64,000 nt of DNA from an uncultured Parvularculaceae bacterium (GTDB lineage: Bacteria > Pseudomonadota > Alphaproteobacteria > Caulobacterales > Parvularculaceae), in the NCBI GenBank assembly GCA_913055785.1, contig CAJXLJ010000001.1, forward strand, positions 1 through 64,000, given 5' to 3'. The notes beneath the pieces are model-generated. The model was not told the DNA's origin and searched no databases. It was given only the letters and a program-made list of their open reading frames with translations. Below are positions 36,011 through 47,052 of the stretch, one piece after another. Position 1 is the first letter of the stretch; each line of letters starts with the position of its first letter. A program made the translations under genes and the position numbers.

Positions 36011-36306
36011 TCCACCACCTTCGGCACGACGAAGAAGTGATCTTCGGTCTTCGGCGCGTTGGCGACGACATTTTCCGGCTGGCCGCCGCCGGTATAGCCT
36101 TCGGTCACCGCGTCCTCGCGCATCGGGAGCTTCACATCGACGGTCGAGGCCATCGCCTCAACACCCTCGACGTCGACCTCATTGAGCTGCTCGATCCAGC
36201 CGAGAATGCCGGAGAGTTCTTTCGCCAGCGGCTCAAGACGCTCCTCGGGCTCGGCGATGCGCGCAAGATGCGCAACCTTTCGGACGGTTTCTTTATCTAT
36301 GGCCAT
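36007..36306 (-). CDS. gatC: Glutamyl-tRNA amidotransferase subunit C
   Basis: A 99-residue stabilising subunit of Gat[55 protein letters not shown] and the C-terminal [13 protein letters not shown] that wraps the GatA-GatB interface. It is the first gene of the gatC-gatA-RidA-hydrolase-gatB-cupin run. Confidence 0.95.
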   Translation of the reverse strand: MAIDKETVRKVAHLARIAEPEERLEPLAKELSGILGWIEQLNEVDVEGVEAMASTVDVKLPMREDAVTEGYTGGGQPENVVANAPKTEDHFFVVPKVVE

Positions 36307-36470
36307 CGGGAACCCTGGATATTTTGCGTTTGCGAAGCCCTATCAACGCCGCCTCTACGGCGCAAGAGGCGCGCTCGCCGCCGCCCGCCTGCGATTCACA
36401 CACATCTTCCCGCCCATTCTGATCTTTCCGGCGGGAGCCCGAAATCCAGTCAAATTAAGGCACGGTACGC

Positions 36471-36507
36471 CCGTCAATCCGGGCCCGGTTTTCGCCGGGA
36501 TGAGCGG
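36471..36507. repeat. Dispersed palindromic element, degraded copy
   Basis: The right half GCCGGGATGAGCGG is identical to the right arm of the element at 14804; the left half is diverged, leaving a CCCGG / CCGGG inner stem. Confidence 0.45.
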
Positions 36508-36608
36508 CGAATAAATGCGGGTAAATCCACCCCGCCGATTGAATGGCGAAGCTGGAAATTACAACCCTGAGAGGGTATTCGGCCCGCAACGCCAATAAAT
36601 GGGGATAG

Positions 36609-36617
36609 TTATCCACA
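36609..36617 (+). promoter_or_regulatory. Consensus DnaA box upstream of ruvX
   Basis: TTATCCACA, exact consensus, 65 bases before the ruvX start. It is isolated, so control of ruvX-pyrB or DnaA titration is more likely than an origin. Confidence 0.35.
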
Positions 36618-36681
36618 CCCTTTCGGGGCGCCTTATACTGCGGCCCTTAAGTCAAAGCACCAAAGAAAGCAGAGACGGAAC

Positions 36682-37149
36682 TTGTCTGAACCCTTCGAAC
36701 AGGCCGCCGCCGCCTTCGGCGCGAAAGGCGCGCTTCTCGGCCTCGATCTCGGCGAGAAAACCATCGGCGTCGCCACCTGCGATCCGGACCGCATGGTGGC
36801 GACCCCGGTCGAAACCATCAGGCGCAAGAAATTCACGCCCGACGCGGAGCGGCTCGCCATCCTCGCCGGAGAGCGCAACGCCGTCGGGCTGATCATGGGC
36901 CTCCCGCTCAACATGGACGGGACCGAAGGCCCGAGCGCGCAGCGGGCTCGCGCCTTCGCGCGCAATCTCGCGCGCATCCTGCCGCTGCCGGTCGCGTTCT
37001 GGGATGAGCGGCTCTCGACCGCCGCCATGGAGCGGGATCTGATCGCCCTCGACACCAGCCGCGCAAGGCGGGCCGAAAAGATCGACGAAATGGCCGCGAC
37101 CTTTATACTGCAGGGCGCTATCGACAGAATCAGGGGGCTAGGAAACTGA
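36682..37149 (+). CDS. ruvX: Holliday junction resolvase-like RuvX (YqgF)
   Basis: A 155-residue RNase H-fold protein. LLGLDLGEKTIGVATCD holds the first catalytic Asp, IMGLPLNMDGTEGPSAQRARAFA the central region, and FWDERLSTAAMERDL the second acidic site. The C-terminal KIDEMAATFILQGAID segment completes it. YqgF proteins are implicated in pre-16S rRNA maturation and as a possible Holliday junction resolvase. The start is TTG 36682. The next gene follows after one base. Confidence 0.9.
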   Translation: MSEPFEQAAAAFGAKGALLGLDLGEKTIGVATCDPDRMVATPVETIRRKKFTPDAERLAILAGERNAVGLIMGLPLNMDGTEGPSAQRARAFARNLARILPLPVAFWDERLSTAAMERDLIALDTSRARRAEKIDEMAATFILQGAIDRIRGLGN

Positions 37150-37150
37150 C

Positions 37151-37516
37151 ATGAACGCCAAAACCCTTCGCATAACGATCATGGGGCTGTTGCTCGGCAC
37201 CGGCGTCTTTCATCTCGCCGTCGCGCTGATCAGCACCGGTTCCGGTCTTGCGTTTCCGCTGACCGTGTTCGGCCTGATCTATACGGGCCTCAGCTTTTTC
37301 GTGCGCGCCGACACCAATGACGGTTCGAAAAGCCACAGCCGCAACGCGATCATCGCATCGATCCTCGCTTGCGGCGCGGGGCTCGGTCTTGGCGGCTCGA
37401 CCTATATCGCCAATGGCGGGCCGGGCGCCCTGCCGGTGATGTTTCTGATCGACATCGTGATTATCGCCGCCGGCGTCATGTGGCTTATGAAAACGAAAGG
37501 CAAAAAGAAGGCGTAA
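37151..37516 (+). CDS. Small four-helix membrane protein of unknown function
   Basis: A 121-residue protein with about four hydrophobic segments (10-28, 32-50, 65-85, 92-112) and a basic C-terminus (KTKGKKKA). I do not recognise a family. It is tightly packed between ruvX and pyrB, one base after the former and 45 before the pyrB ATG, so it is probably co-transcribed. Confidence 0.7.
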   Translation: MNAKTLRITIMGLLLGTGVFHLAVALISTGSGLAFPLTVFGLIYTGLSFFVRADTNDGSKSHSRNAIIASILACGAGLGLGGSTYIANGGPGALPVMFLIDIVIIAAGVMWLMKTKGKKKA

Positions 37517-37561
37517 AGCCCGTTGCCCGAAACAACAGCGAAGGCTATAGGTCTTGCTTTA

Positions 37562-38521
37562 ATGACAACCGCAACACGTCCCTCCCCGCCCAAGGGCGGC
37601 TTCAACGCGCGCCGGCTTATCGGCGTCGACGATCTTTCCGACGCCGAGATTCATTTTCTTCTCGAACTCGCCGAACATTACGCCGGATATCTGCGCCGCG
37701 CTGCGCCGGCGCCGCGCCGTCTCGCCGGCAAGACGCAGATCAACCTCTTCTATGAGGACTCGACCCGCACCAACATGTCGTTCGAACTCGCGGGCAAGAA
37801 ACTCGGCGCGGATGTTCTTGTCGTGCCGGTCGCCGCGTCCTCGGTGAACAAGGGCGAAGGCTATATCGATACGAGCCAGACGCTGGCCGCCATGAGCGCC
37901 GACGTGATGGTGCTGCGCGCCAACGAAAAGGGCCTTCACGAGACCCTGGACGAAGTTTTGAACTGCATCGTCATCAACGCCGGCGACGGGGTGCGCGAGC
38001 ACCCGACGCAGGCCCTCCTCGATGCGGCGGCGATCGCGTCGGAATTTAAAAAGCTCGAAGGGCTGACCATCGCGATTTGCGGCGACATCCGGCATTCGCG
38101 CGTGGCGGGCTCCGATGCGCGGCTGTTTACCCGGCTCGGCGCGCATGTGCGTTTTGTCGGCCCGGCGGAGCTGATGCCCCCGGCGGACGAATTTTCAGCC
38201 GTGGAACGCTGCGACCGGTTGAGCGACGGACTCGACGGCGCCGACATCGTCATGGGGCTCCGCATGCAGTTCGAGCGCATGGGCGACGGCGGCGCGGAGG
38301 CGGCCAAGGGCTACTACGACAAGTTCGGCCTCACCCACGAGACCATCAAGCTCGCGAAACCGGCGGCGAAAATCATGCATCCGGGGCCGATGAACCGCGG
38401 CGTTGAAATCGACGGCGCGCTCGCCGACGATCCCGAACGGTCGATTATCCTCCGACAGGTGTTTTACGGCGTCGCCATGCGCATGGCCTGCCTCGACGCA
38501 CTGCTGACGAAGGGGGAGTAA
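37562..38521 (+). CDS. pyrB: Aspartate carbamoyltransferase catalytic subunit
   Basis: A 319-residue enzyme that joins carbamoyl phosphate and aspartate in pyrimidine synthesis. FYEDSTRTNMSFELAGKKLGAD is the carbamoyl-phosphate site; INAGDGVREHPTQALLD and HPGPMNRGVEI are further active-site segments. ATG 37562 is chosen; an in-frame TTG 13 codons earlier is possible, and neither has a strong ribosome site. In many relatives pyrC follows directly, but here plsY follows with a one-base overlap. Confidence 0.95.
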   Translation: MTTATRPSPPKGGFNARRLIGVDDLSDAEIHFLLELAEHYAGYLRRAAPAPRRLAGKTQINLFYEDSTRTNMSFELAGKKLGADVLVVPVAASSVNKGEGYIDTSQTLAAMSADVMVLRANEKGLHETLDEVLNCIVINAGDGVREHPTQALLDAAAIASEFKKLEGLTIAICGDIRHSRVAGSDARLFTRLGAHVRFVGPAELMPPADEFSAVERCDRLSDGLDGADIVMGLRMQFERMGDGGAEAAKGYYDKFGLTHETIKLAKPAAKIMHPGPMNRGVEIDGALADDPERSIILRQVFYGVAMRMACLDALLTKGE

Positions 38522-39120
38522 TGGAATACGTCGCCCCCCTCATCCTCGGCTATCTCCTCGGTTCCATCCCCTTCGGTCTTGTCATCACCAAAGCGGCGGG
38601 GCTCGGCGACATCAGAAAGATCGGTTCCGGCAATATCGGCGCGACGAATGTCTTGCGCACGGGCCGCAAGGACCTTGCGCTCGCGACGCTGCTGCTTGAC
38701 GGCGGCAAGGGCGCGATCGCCGTCGCCATCGCCTATCTCGCGGGCTGGCGTCCGGAGATCGCCGGCGCGGCCGCATTTCTGGGCCACTGCTTTCCGGTCT
38801 GGCTCGGCTTCAAGGGGGGCAAAGGCGTCGCCACCTTTATGGGCACGCTGTTCGCGCTTTACTGGCCGTCTGGCGTTTTCGCGGGCGCGATCTGGCTCGC
38901 CGGCGCACGCGTGACGCGCTACTCATCCCTCTCTGCGCTGCTCGCCGCCGCGGCGACGCCGCTTGTACTCTTCGCCATGGGCAAACCGGCTTTCGCTGTC
39001 GCCGGGCTATTCATGGCGGCGCTGATCTATATCCGCCACCGAGCGAATATCCTCCGCCTCTACGACGGAACCGAACCGAAGATCGGCGCGAAAAAAGAAA
39101 CGGCCGATGCCGGCGCTTAG
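38521..39120 (+). CDS. plsY: Glycerol-3-phosphate acyltransferase PlsY
   Basis: A 199-residue inner-membrane acyltransferase that transfers an acyl group from acyl phosphate to glycerol-3-phosphate in phospholipid synthesis. Conserved motifs are YLLGSIPFGLVITK, GSGNIGATNVLR and FKGGKGVATFMGTLF, spread over about five membrane helices. It overlaps the pyrB stop by one base and dprA by 14 bases. Confidence 0.94.
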   Translation: MEYVAPLILGYLLGSIPFGLVITKAAGLGDIRKIGSGNIGATNVLRTGRKDLALATLLLDGGKGAIAVAIAYLAGWRPEIAGAAAFLGHCFPVWLGFKGGKGVATFMGTLFALYWPSGVFAGAIWLAGARVTRYSSLSALLAAAATPLVLFAMGKPAFAVAGLFMAALIYIRHRANILRLYDGTEPKIGAKKETADAGA

Positions 39121-40228
39121 CGAAAGCGAACGCCTCGACTGGCTGCAGCTAATCCGTACGCCATCGATCGGCCCCATCACCTTTCACCGCCTTCTCGCCC
39201 GTTACGGCGCCGCCGCCGACGCGCTCCGGGCGCTGCCCGACCTGGCGACTAAAGCCGGCCGCAACAGAGCTCTCAAACCGCCGGACCGCCGGGAAGCCGA
39301 AACGGAGATCGCGAACGCCGAACGTCATGGCGTGCGGCTGATCGCGTCCTGCGAGGCGGACTATCCGAAGCCGCTCGCGTCGATCCCCGACTTTCCGCCG
39401 CTGATTTACGTGAAGGGTCACGCCTCGCTGTTCGACAAACCAGCGGTGGCGATCATCGGCGCGCGCAACGCTTCCGGGGTCGGACGCAAGATCGCGAGAC
39501 AACTCGCCGCCGATCTTGGCGAAGCCGGCGTTGTGGTCGTCTCCGGTCTTGCGCGGGGGATCGACGGCGCGGCTCATGACGCGGCGTTGTCGTCAGGTAC
39601 CATCGCGGTCGTCGCCGGCGGCGTCGATGTTATCTATCCGCCGGAACATGACGAGCTAACCGCGCGCATTGCAAAGGAAGGCGCGGTCATTTCCGAATGC
39701 CCCATGGGCTATCAGCCGACGGCGCGGGATTTTCCGAAGCGCAACCGGCTGATCTCCGGCCTCTCGCGCGGCGTCGTTGTCGTCGAGGCGGCGGCCCGCT
39801 CCGGCACGCTGATCACCGCCCGCTTCGCCCTTGAACAGGGCCGCGAGGTGTTCGCGGTTCCCGGCTCGCCCCTCGACCCGCGCTGCCAGGGCGCCAACCG
39901 CCTGATCCGCGACGGCGCGACGCTGGTCGAAAACGCCGGCGACATTCTCGATGTACTCGCCGAACAGAACCGCGGCGCGGGCGAAGGCCGGCGCGACCTC
40001 TTCAACTGGTCGGAAGGCATGAAGGAAGAACCCGATCCCGCTCGGCTTCAATCGCTCAGAAGGGAGCTTCTCGAGATTTTGAGCTTCACGCCGCTCCACC
40101 GGGATGAAATTCTGCGGGAAATCGATGCGCCCCCCGGGCTTATCGCCGATGCGCTGCTCGATCTGGTGCTCGCCGGAGAAGCGGAAGAACACGCCGGCGG
40201 GAGGTTTTCCCTCGCCGCCGGCGCCTGA
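39107..40228 (+). CDS. dprA: DNA-processing protein DprA
   Basis: A 373-residue RecA loader for incoming single-stranded DNA. A SAM-like N-terminal region is followed by a Rossmann-like core with VAIIGARNASGVGRKIARQLA, VVVSGLARGIDGAAHDAALSSGTIAVVAGGVDVIYPPEH and RNRLISGLSRGVVVVEAA, and then FAVPGSPLDPRCQGANRLIRDGA. The C-terminal winged-helix-like domain (about 310-370) is present. Natural transformation genes are not otherwise visible here. Confidence 0.95.
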   Translation: MPALSESERLDWLQLIRTPSIGPITFHRLLARYGAAADALRALPDLATKAGRNRALKPPDRREAETEIANAERHGVRLIASCEADYPKPLASIPDFPPLIYVKGHASLFDKPAVAIIGARNASGVGRKIARQLAADLGEAGVVVVSGLARGIDGAAHDAALSSGTIAVVAGGVDVIYPPEHDELTARIAKEGAVISECPMGYQPTARDFPKRNRLISGLSRGVVVVEAAARSGTLITARFALEQGREVFAVPGSPLDPRCQGANRLIRDGATLVENAGDILDVLAEQNRGAGEGRRDLFNWSEGMKEEPDPARLQSLRRELLEILSFTPLHRDEILREIDAPPGLIADALLDLVLAGEAEEHAGGRFSLAAGA

Positions 40229-40238
40229 GTTGGAGGGG

Positions 40239-40427
40239 CTAGTTTGTGAACGCGATACGGCGCGCTTCCTCATGGGCGATCTGGAGAAGCCGGCTCAGGG
40301 GCTCGATCTTCTCCCGCCGTGCAAGGGTTTCCAGCTCGCGCGCCAATTCGGCGATATAGGCTGCCGTCCGTATCCGGTTGTCTTGGCCGGCTTCTTCTGT
40401 GTCGGGCATAAACCTATGTTCTTCCAT
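40239..40427 (-). CDS. Small conserved helical protein of unknown function
   Basis: A 62-residue protein, mostly two helices: NRIRTAAYIAELARELETLARREKIEPLSRLLQIAHEEARRI. Short proteins with this pattern are common in alphaproteobacteria, but I know of no function. ATG 40427 and ATG 40409 are both possible; neither has a strong ribosome site. It converges with dprA and is divergent from topA. Confidence 0.6.
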   Translation of the reverse strand: MEEHRFMPDTEEAGQDNRIRTAAYIAELARELETLARREKIEPLSRLLQIAHEEARRIAFTN

Positions 40428-40637
40428 GGTTTTATGGGCTCCCCCGCCGCATTTATCGTACCGCGTGCAGAGCGTGTATAACACAACTTATGATATATAT
40501 TCCAGAGGAATTTATTACTTATGATTGCTGAGACCGGCGCCGGTACAGTTGACAGGGCGCCCGGGCCCAACGCATTTACCCGCGCCTAACGGCCGGAAGG
40601 CCGCCCCTTGAACCGCAGCGCCGAGGATCCGTCGTTC

Positions 40638-43262
40638 ATGCAAGTTGTCGTTGTTGAGTCGCCGTCGAAAGCGAAAACCATCAACAAATATCTCGGCTCA
40701 GGCTTCAAGGTGCTCGCCTCCTACGGCCATATCCGCGATCTGCCCTCAAAGGACGGCTCGGTCGATCCAGACAATGATTTCAAAATGATCTGGGAGGTCG
40801 ACGCCGGCTCGAGAAAGCGGGTCAATGAAATCGCGACGGCCGTTAAGGGCGCAGACCGGCTGATCCTCGCCACCGACCCCGATCGCGAGGGCGAAGCGAT
40901 TTCCTGGCATCTCCTCGAAGCGCTCGACCAGAAGAAGGCCCTGAAAGACGTCCGCATCGACCGGGTCGCCTTCAACGCCATCACCAAGGCGGCGGTGCAG
41001 GAAGCGATGGCGCATCCGCGCCAGCTCGATAACGCTCTTGTCGATGCGTATCTCGCGCGCCGCGCGCTTGACTATCTCGTGGGCTTCACCCTCTCGCCTG
41101 TCCTGTGGCGCAAACTGCCGGGCGCGCGCTCGGCTGGCCGGGTCCAGTCGGTTGCGCTGCGCATCATCTGCGACCGCGAGCTTGAAATCGAAACCTTCGT
41201 CGCGGAAGAATACTGGACTGTCGCCGCTCAGGCCGCATCCGGCGATTCCTCGCCTTTCGAAGCGCGGCTCGTTATGCATGAGGGCGAAAAACTCAAGAAG
41301 TTTTCCCTGAACAACGAAGCGGCGGCGATGGCCGCAAAGCGCGCAGTCGAAAACGCGGTCTTCACCGTCGATGCGGTCGAAGCGAAACCGGCCAAGCGCA
41401 ATCCGCCGCCGCCCTTCACGACGTCGACGCTGCAACAGGAAGCCGCGCGTAAACTCGGCTTCAACGCCCAGCGCACCATGCGCACCGCCCAGCGTCTTTA
41501 CGAAGGGATTGATATCGGCGGCGACACTACCGGCCTCATCACCTATATGCGGACCGATGGCGTCGATATGGCGCCCGAAGCGATCAACGACGCGCGCAAA
41601 GCCGTCGGCGCCCAGTTCGGCGACAAATACGTTCCGGAAAAGGCGCGCATCTACAAGACGAAGGCGAAAAACGCGCAGGAAGCGCACGAATGTATTCGTC
41701 CCACATCGTTCGCCCGCACGCCGGATCAGGTGCGCGGCCTCAGCGAGGACGAGTTCAAGCTCTACGAACTGATCTGGAAACGCGCCATCGCCAGCCAGAT
41801 GAATGAAGCGCGGCTTGAAAACACCACCATCGATCTTCTTTCCGCCGACAAGAAAACTGGATTGCGCGCAAGCGGTTCCGTCATTCTCTTCGACGGCTTC
41901 CTGGCGCTTTATGAAGAAGGAAGGGACGATCCGGACGGAGACGAGAACAGTGGCGTCCTGCCCAAACTCGCCGTCGGCGCCAAGGCGAGCGTCTCGGACG
42001 TCAAGGCGGACCAGCATTTCACACAGCCGCCGCCGAGGTTTTCAGAAGCGAGCCTCGTTAAAAAGCTTGAAGAACTCGGCATCGGTCGCCCGTCAACCTA
42101 CGCGTCCATCCTCACGACGTTGCGAGATCGCGGCTATGTCACCATGGACCGCAATCGTTTTATCCCCGATTCCAAGGGACGGATCGTAACGGCGTTTCTG
42201 GAAAACTATTTCAAAAAATACGTCGAATACGATTTCACTGCCGACCTTGAAGAAACGCTCGACGAGATTTCCGCCGGCGAGGCGGACTGGAAAGCGTTCT
42301 TAAGAAACTTCTGGTCGGAGTTTCACGCTGCGGTCGAAGATATCGGCGAACTTCGGATCTCCGAAGTGCTGGACGCGCTTAACGAGTCTCTCGGGCCGTT
42401 GATCTTCCCGAAAAAGGAAGACGGCTCCGATCCGCGCGGCTGCCCTTCCTGCGAAGATGGCAGACTGTCCCTGAAGACGGGCAGATACGGCGCATTTATC
42501 GGCTGCTCGAATTACCCTGACTGCAATTACACGCGCCAGCTCTCGGCGCTTGGCGAAGGCGAGGACGCCGCCGATAGCGGCGACAAGCTTCTCGGCAGCG
42601 ATCCCGAAACCGGTCTTGATGTCTGGCTTAAGGTCGGTCGGTTCGGTCCCTACTTCCAACTCGGCGAACAGGAAAAAGGATCGAAGGAGAAACCGAAACG
42701 GTCGAGCCTGCCGAAAACCTGGAGCGTGAACGACGCCGATCTCGAAAAAGCGCTGATGATGCTGTCCCTGCCGCGCGAAGTGGGACCGCATCCGGAAGAC
42801 GGCGAGATGATCGAAGCGGGGCTCGGCCGTTACGGCCCCTTCGTCAAACATGGCAAGACCTACGCCAACCTTCAAAGCATCGATGAAGTGTTCGAAGTCG
42901 GTCTTAACCGCGCCGTTACGCTGATCGCCGAGAAGAAGGCCAACCCGCGCGGCCGCCGCACAGCGACGGCGCTGAAAGAACTCGGGAACCATCCCGAAAC
43001 CGGCGATCCGGTGAATGTCATGGACGGCCGCTACGGCCCTTACGTCAAACACCAGAAAACCAATGCGACCCTGCCCAACGGAACCGATCCGGAATCCATT
43101 ACACTGGAACAGGCGCTGGAACTGATCGCCGCGAAAGAGAAGAAACCGGCGAAGAAAAAAACGACCAAGAAAAAAACAACCAAGAAAAAGACCGCCAAAA
43201 AGAAAACCGCGACAAAGAAAACGACCAAGAAAAAAGCGGCGAAGAAGAAGACGGCGAGCTGA
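40638..43262 (+). CDS. topA: DNA topoisomerase I with lysine-repeat tail
   Basis: An 874-residue type IA topoisomerase that relaxes negative supercoils. VVVVESPSKAKTINKYLG and LATDPDREGEAISWHL form the Toprim site. The catalytic Tyr lies in TGLITYMRTDGVDM, and RPSTYASILTTLRDRGYV follows. One four-Cys zinc ribbon (CPSC...GCSNYPDC) and additional TopA C-terminal repeats (GRYGPFVKHGKTYANL, GRYGPYVKHQKTNATL) come next. The last 36 residues are almost pure Lys/Thr/Ala in KKKTT-like repeats. ATG 40638 gives the usual N-terminus; TTG 40608 is an alternative. Confidence 0.96.
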   Translation: MQVVVVESPSKAKTINKYLGSGFKVLASYGHIRDLPSKDGSVDPDNDFKMIWEVDAGSRKRVNEIATAVKGADRLILATDPDREGEAISWHLLEALDQKKALKDVRIDRVAFNAITKAAVQEAMAHPRQLDNALVDAYLARRALDYLVGFTLSPVLWRKLPGARSAGRVQSVALRIICDRELEIETFVAEEYWTVAAQAASGDSSPFEARLVMHEGEKLKKFSLNNEAAAMAAKRAVENAVFTVDAVEAKPAKRNPPPPFTTSTLQQEAARKLGFNAQRTMRTAQRLYEGIDIGGDTTGLITYMRTDGVDMAPEAINDARKAVGAQFGDKYVPEKARIYKTKAKNAQEAHECIRPTSFARTPDQVRGLSEDEFKLYELIWKRAIASQMNEARLENTTIDLLSADKKTGLRASGSVILFDGFLALYEEGRDDPDGDENSGVLPKLAVGAKASVSDVKADQHFTQPPPRFSEASLVKKLEELGIGRPSTYASILTTLRDRGYVTMDRNRFIPDSKGRIVTAFLENYFKKYVEYDFTADLEETLDEISAGEADWKAFLRNFWSEFHAAVEDIGELRISEVLDALNESLGPLIFPKKEDGSDPRGCPSCEDGRLSLKTGRYGAFIGCSNYPDCNYTRQLSALGEGEDAADSGDKLLGSDPETGLDVWLKVGRFGPYFQLGEQEKGSKEKPKRSSLPKTWSVNDADLEKALMMLSLPREVGPHPEDGEMIEAGLGRYGPFVKHGKTYANLQSIDEVFEVGLNRAVTLIAEKKANPRGRRTATALKELGNHPETGDPVNVMDGRYGPYVKHQKTNATLPNGTDPESITLEQALELIAAKEKKPAKKKTTKKKTTKKKTAKKKTATKKTTKKKAAKKKTAS

Positions 43263-43417
43263 GCCGTGCGGCTTTTGCGGCGAACCGCTTCAGCCGGCTA
43301 AAACGTCATCTTCTATTCGCGAAACTATCGTCGAACCGTCACGAATACTCCCTATCTGCGCGACTGAACCGGTCCCGTCCCGCCGGTTTCGTATGCCATC
43401 TGAAAAGGAGATTGACG

Positions 43418-43894
43418 ATGCAACGCGCCTTTCTTTTCGCCGCGGCGAGCCTTTTCGCCGCCCCTGTTTTCGCTGAAGAAGAAACCGAAATATCGTTCGA
43501 TGACGTGCCGCCGGCCGTCATGGAAACCGCTATCGCCACGGCCCCGGGCGTCGACTTCTACCGGGTCAGTATTGAGGTTGAAAACGGCGTTTCGATCTAT
43601 GAATTCGAAGCCAAGGATTACGCCGGCAGACATGTTGAAATCGATGTCTTTGAGGACGGCTCCCTTGAAGAAATCGAGATGGAAACCGAGCTTAGCGAAG
43701 TGCCGGATGCGGTGATGAACACGCTCAATTCGGCCGCGCCCGGATTTGAGCCAAGCTATATCGAACTCTCGGTTCGCCTCGGCGGCCGCGATTTTGTCTA
43801 TGAGTTCGAAGGCCGGCTGAATGGCGTAGCAGTCGATATCGAGATCCGGGAAGACGGTGAGCTGCTGTTCATCTCGGAAGACGCCCTGAGCTAA
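43418..43894 (+). CDS. Exported PepSY-like protein
   Basis: A 158-residue protein with a signal peptide (QRAFLFAAASLFAAPVFA) and two similar halves of about 70 residues. Each half begins with VPPAVMETAIATAPG or VPDAVMNTLNSAAPG and continues with a strand rich in YEFEAK or YEFEGR and an acidic end (DVFEDGSLEEIEME, EIREDGELLFISED). This is the pattern of tandem PepSY-like (PF11396-type) domains, periplasmic modules of unclear role. ATG 43418 has AAGGAG nine bases upstream. Confidence 0.8.
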   Translation: MQRAFLFAAASLFAAPVFAEEETEISFDDVPPAVMETAIATAPGVDFYRVSIEVENGVSIYEFEAKDYAGRHVEIDVFEDGSLEEIEMETELSEVPDAVMNTLNSAAPGFEPSYIELSVRLGGRDFVYEFEGRLNGVAVDIEIREDGELLFISEDALS

Positions 43895-44011
43895 CCGGTT
43901 AAGGCCAATCGCGCTTGAAGTCTGGAAAATTTGCAGGAGACATATTAACCTTCCCGCATGAAATGACCTCTAAAGGTAGCGGCTTCCGCCATTATTGAAG
44001 TTGCGTAAATC

Positions 44012-44599
44012 ATGCGTTCTATAACAAAAGCAGCGCTAATCGGCGCGATAACAACACTTGGCGCCTGCGCCACGGCGCCAAGGGAGGAAACGCCCGCCTC
44101 TTTCCGGCGGGCCGGCGCCTTAAGCCTCTGCACGGGCATGGACGTTTCTAACGCGCCCGCCGTGAACGCGCACAGTCAGGTCATCGGTTATCAGCCCTAT
44201 GTGACTGTCGCCGGCGTCACCCTCGCCCGCGCCCCGGTTGACGCCTGCATCTCTTCTGGTTTCGGCCCGCGACGCGGCGGCGCAGGCGGCTTCCATGAAG
44301 GCGTTGATCTCTACACCCGCACGCCACGCGCGATCATCGCCGGCGGCGACGGGATCGTCGAACAGGCAGGAAGCCTGCGCGGCTACGGGCGGACTGTGCT
44401 GGTTCGCCATAACGCCCGCGTCGCGACGCGCTACGCCCATCTTTCTTCCTATGCGCGCGGCCTTAAACCAGGCGACCTGGTGCGCGCCGGCGATCTCATC
44501 GGGATGACCGGCGACAGCGGCAACGCCACGGCGGTCCATCTGCATTACGAGATTCTCGTCGACGGCCGGCCACAGGACCCGATCGCTCTTGGAAACTGA
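44012..44599 (+). CDS. M23 family metallopeptidase lipoprotein
   Basis: A 195-residue LytM-type peptidase with a lipobox (TTLGAC, Cys19). The catalytic domain keeps the zinc ligands in GGFHEGVDLY (HxxxD) and HLHYE (HxH), and RYAHLSSYARGLKPGDLVRAGDLIGMTGDSGNA, so it should be active on peptidoglycan cross-links, unlike the degenerate EnvC-type activators. It probably acts at the periplasmic face of a membrane. It stands between the PepSY gene and rnr. Confidence 0.88.
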   Translation: MRSITKAALIGAITTLGACATAPREETPASFRRAGALSLCTGMDVSNAPAVNAHSQVIGYQPYVTVAGVTLARAPVDACISSGFGPRRGGAGGFHEGVDLYTRTPRAIIAGGDGIVEQAGSLRGYGRTVLVRHNARVATRYAHLSSYARGLKPGDLVRAGDLIGMTGDSGNATAVHLHYEILVDGRPQDPIALGN

Positions 44600-44675
44600 G
44601 TAACACCTACCCACATAGGCAAGAACCTGCTATAAGAGCGCCATTACATTACGAAAACGATTTGAAAGACCAAAC

Positions 44676-46991
<2,316 letters not shown>

Positions 46992-47000
46992 CTCGCTTAA

Positions 47001-47035
47001 TTCCGCTCATTCCCGTGAAAGCGGGGATGAGCGGA
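47001..47035. repeat. Dispersed palindromic element, copy B
   Basis: TTCCGCTCATTCCCG pairs with CGGGGATGAGCGGA with one G-T wobble and a six-base loop. The outer arm is identical to the element at 14804. It lies between the convergent rnr and S9 peptidase genes, so it may serve both as a hairpin at transcript ends. Confidence 0.75.
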
Positions 47036-47052
47036 GATAGGCGTTTCTCCAG

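Larger units (their letters stand above)
36307..36681. other. 375-base divergent gap between gatC and ruvX
   Basis: It holds a degraded copy of the dispersed palindrome (36471-36507), an exact DnaA box (36609-36617) and a TATACT that could be a ruvX -10 (about 36633-36638). I see no convincing ORF or RNA gene. The gat promoter must lie near the gatC end but shows no clear consensus. Confidence 0.5.

Noticed and set aside
40746-42017. 423-codon open frame on the minus strand opposite topA
   Set aside because: Shadow of topA codon bias, no motif.
43140-43260. A-rich repetitive DNA at the topA end as a tandem repeat or slippage site
   Set aside because: It encodes the in-frame lysine tail of TopA; explained as coding sequence.
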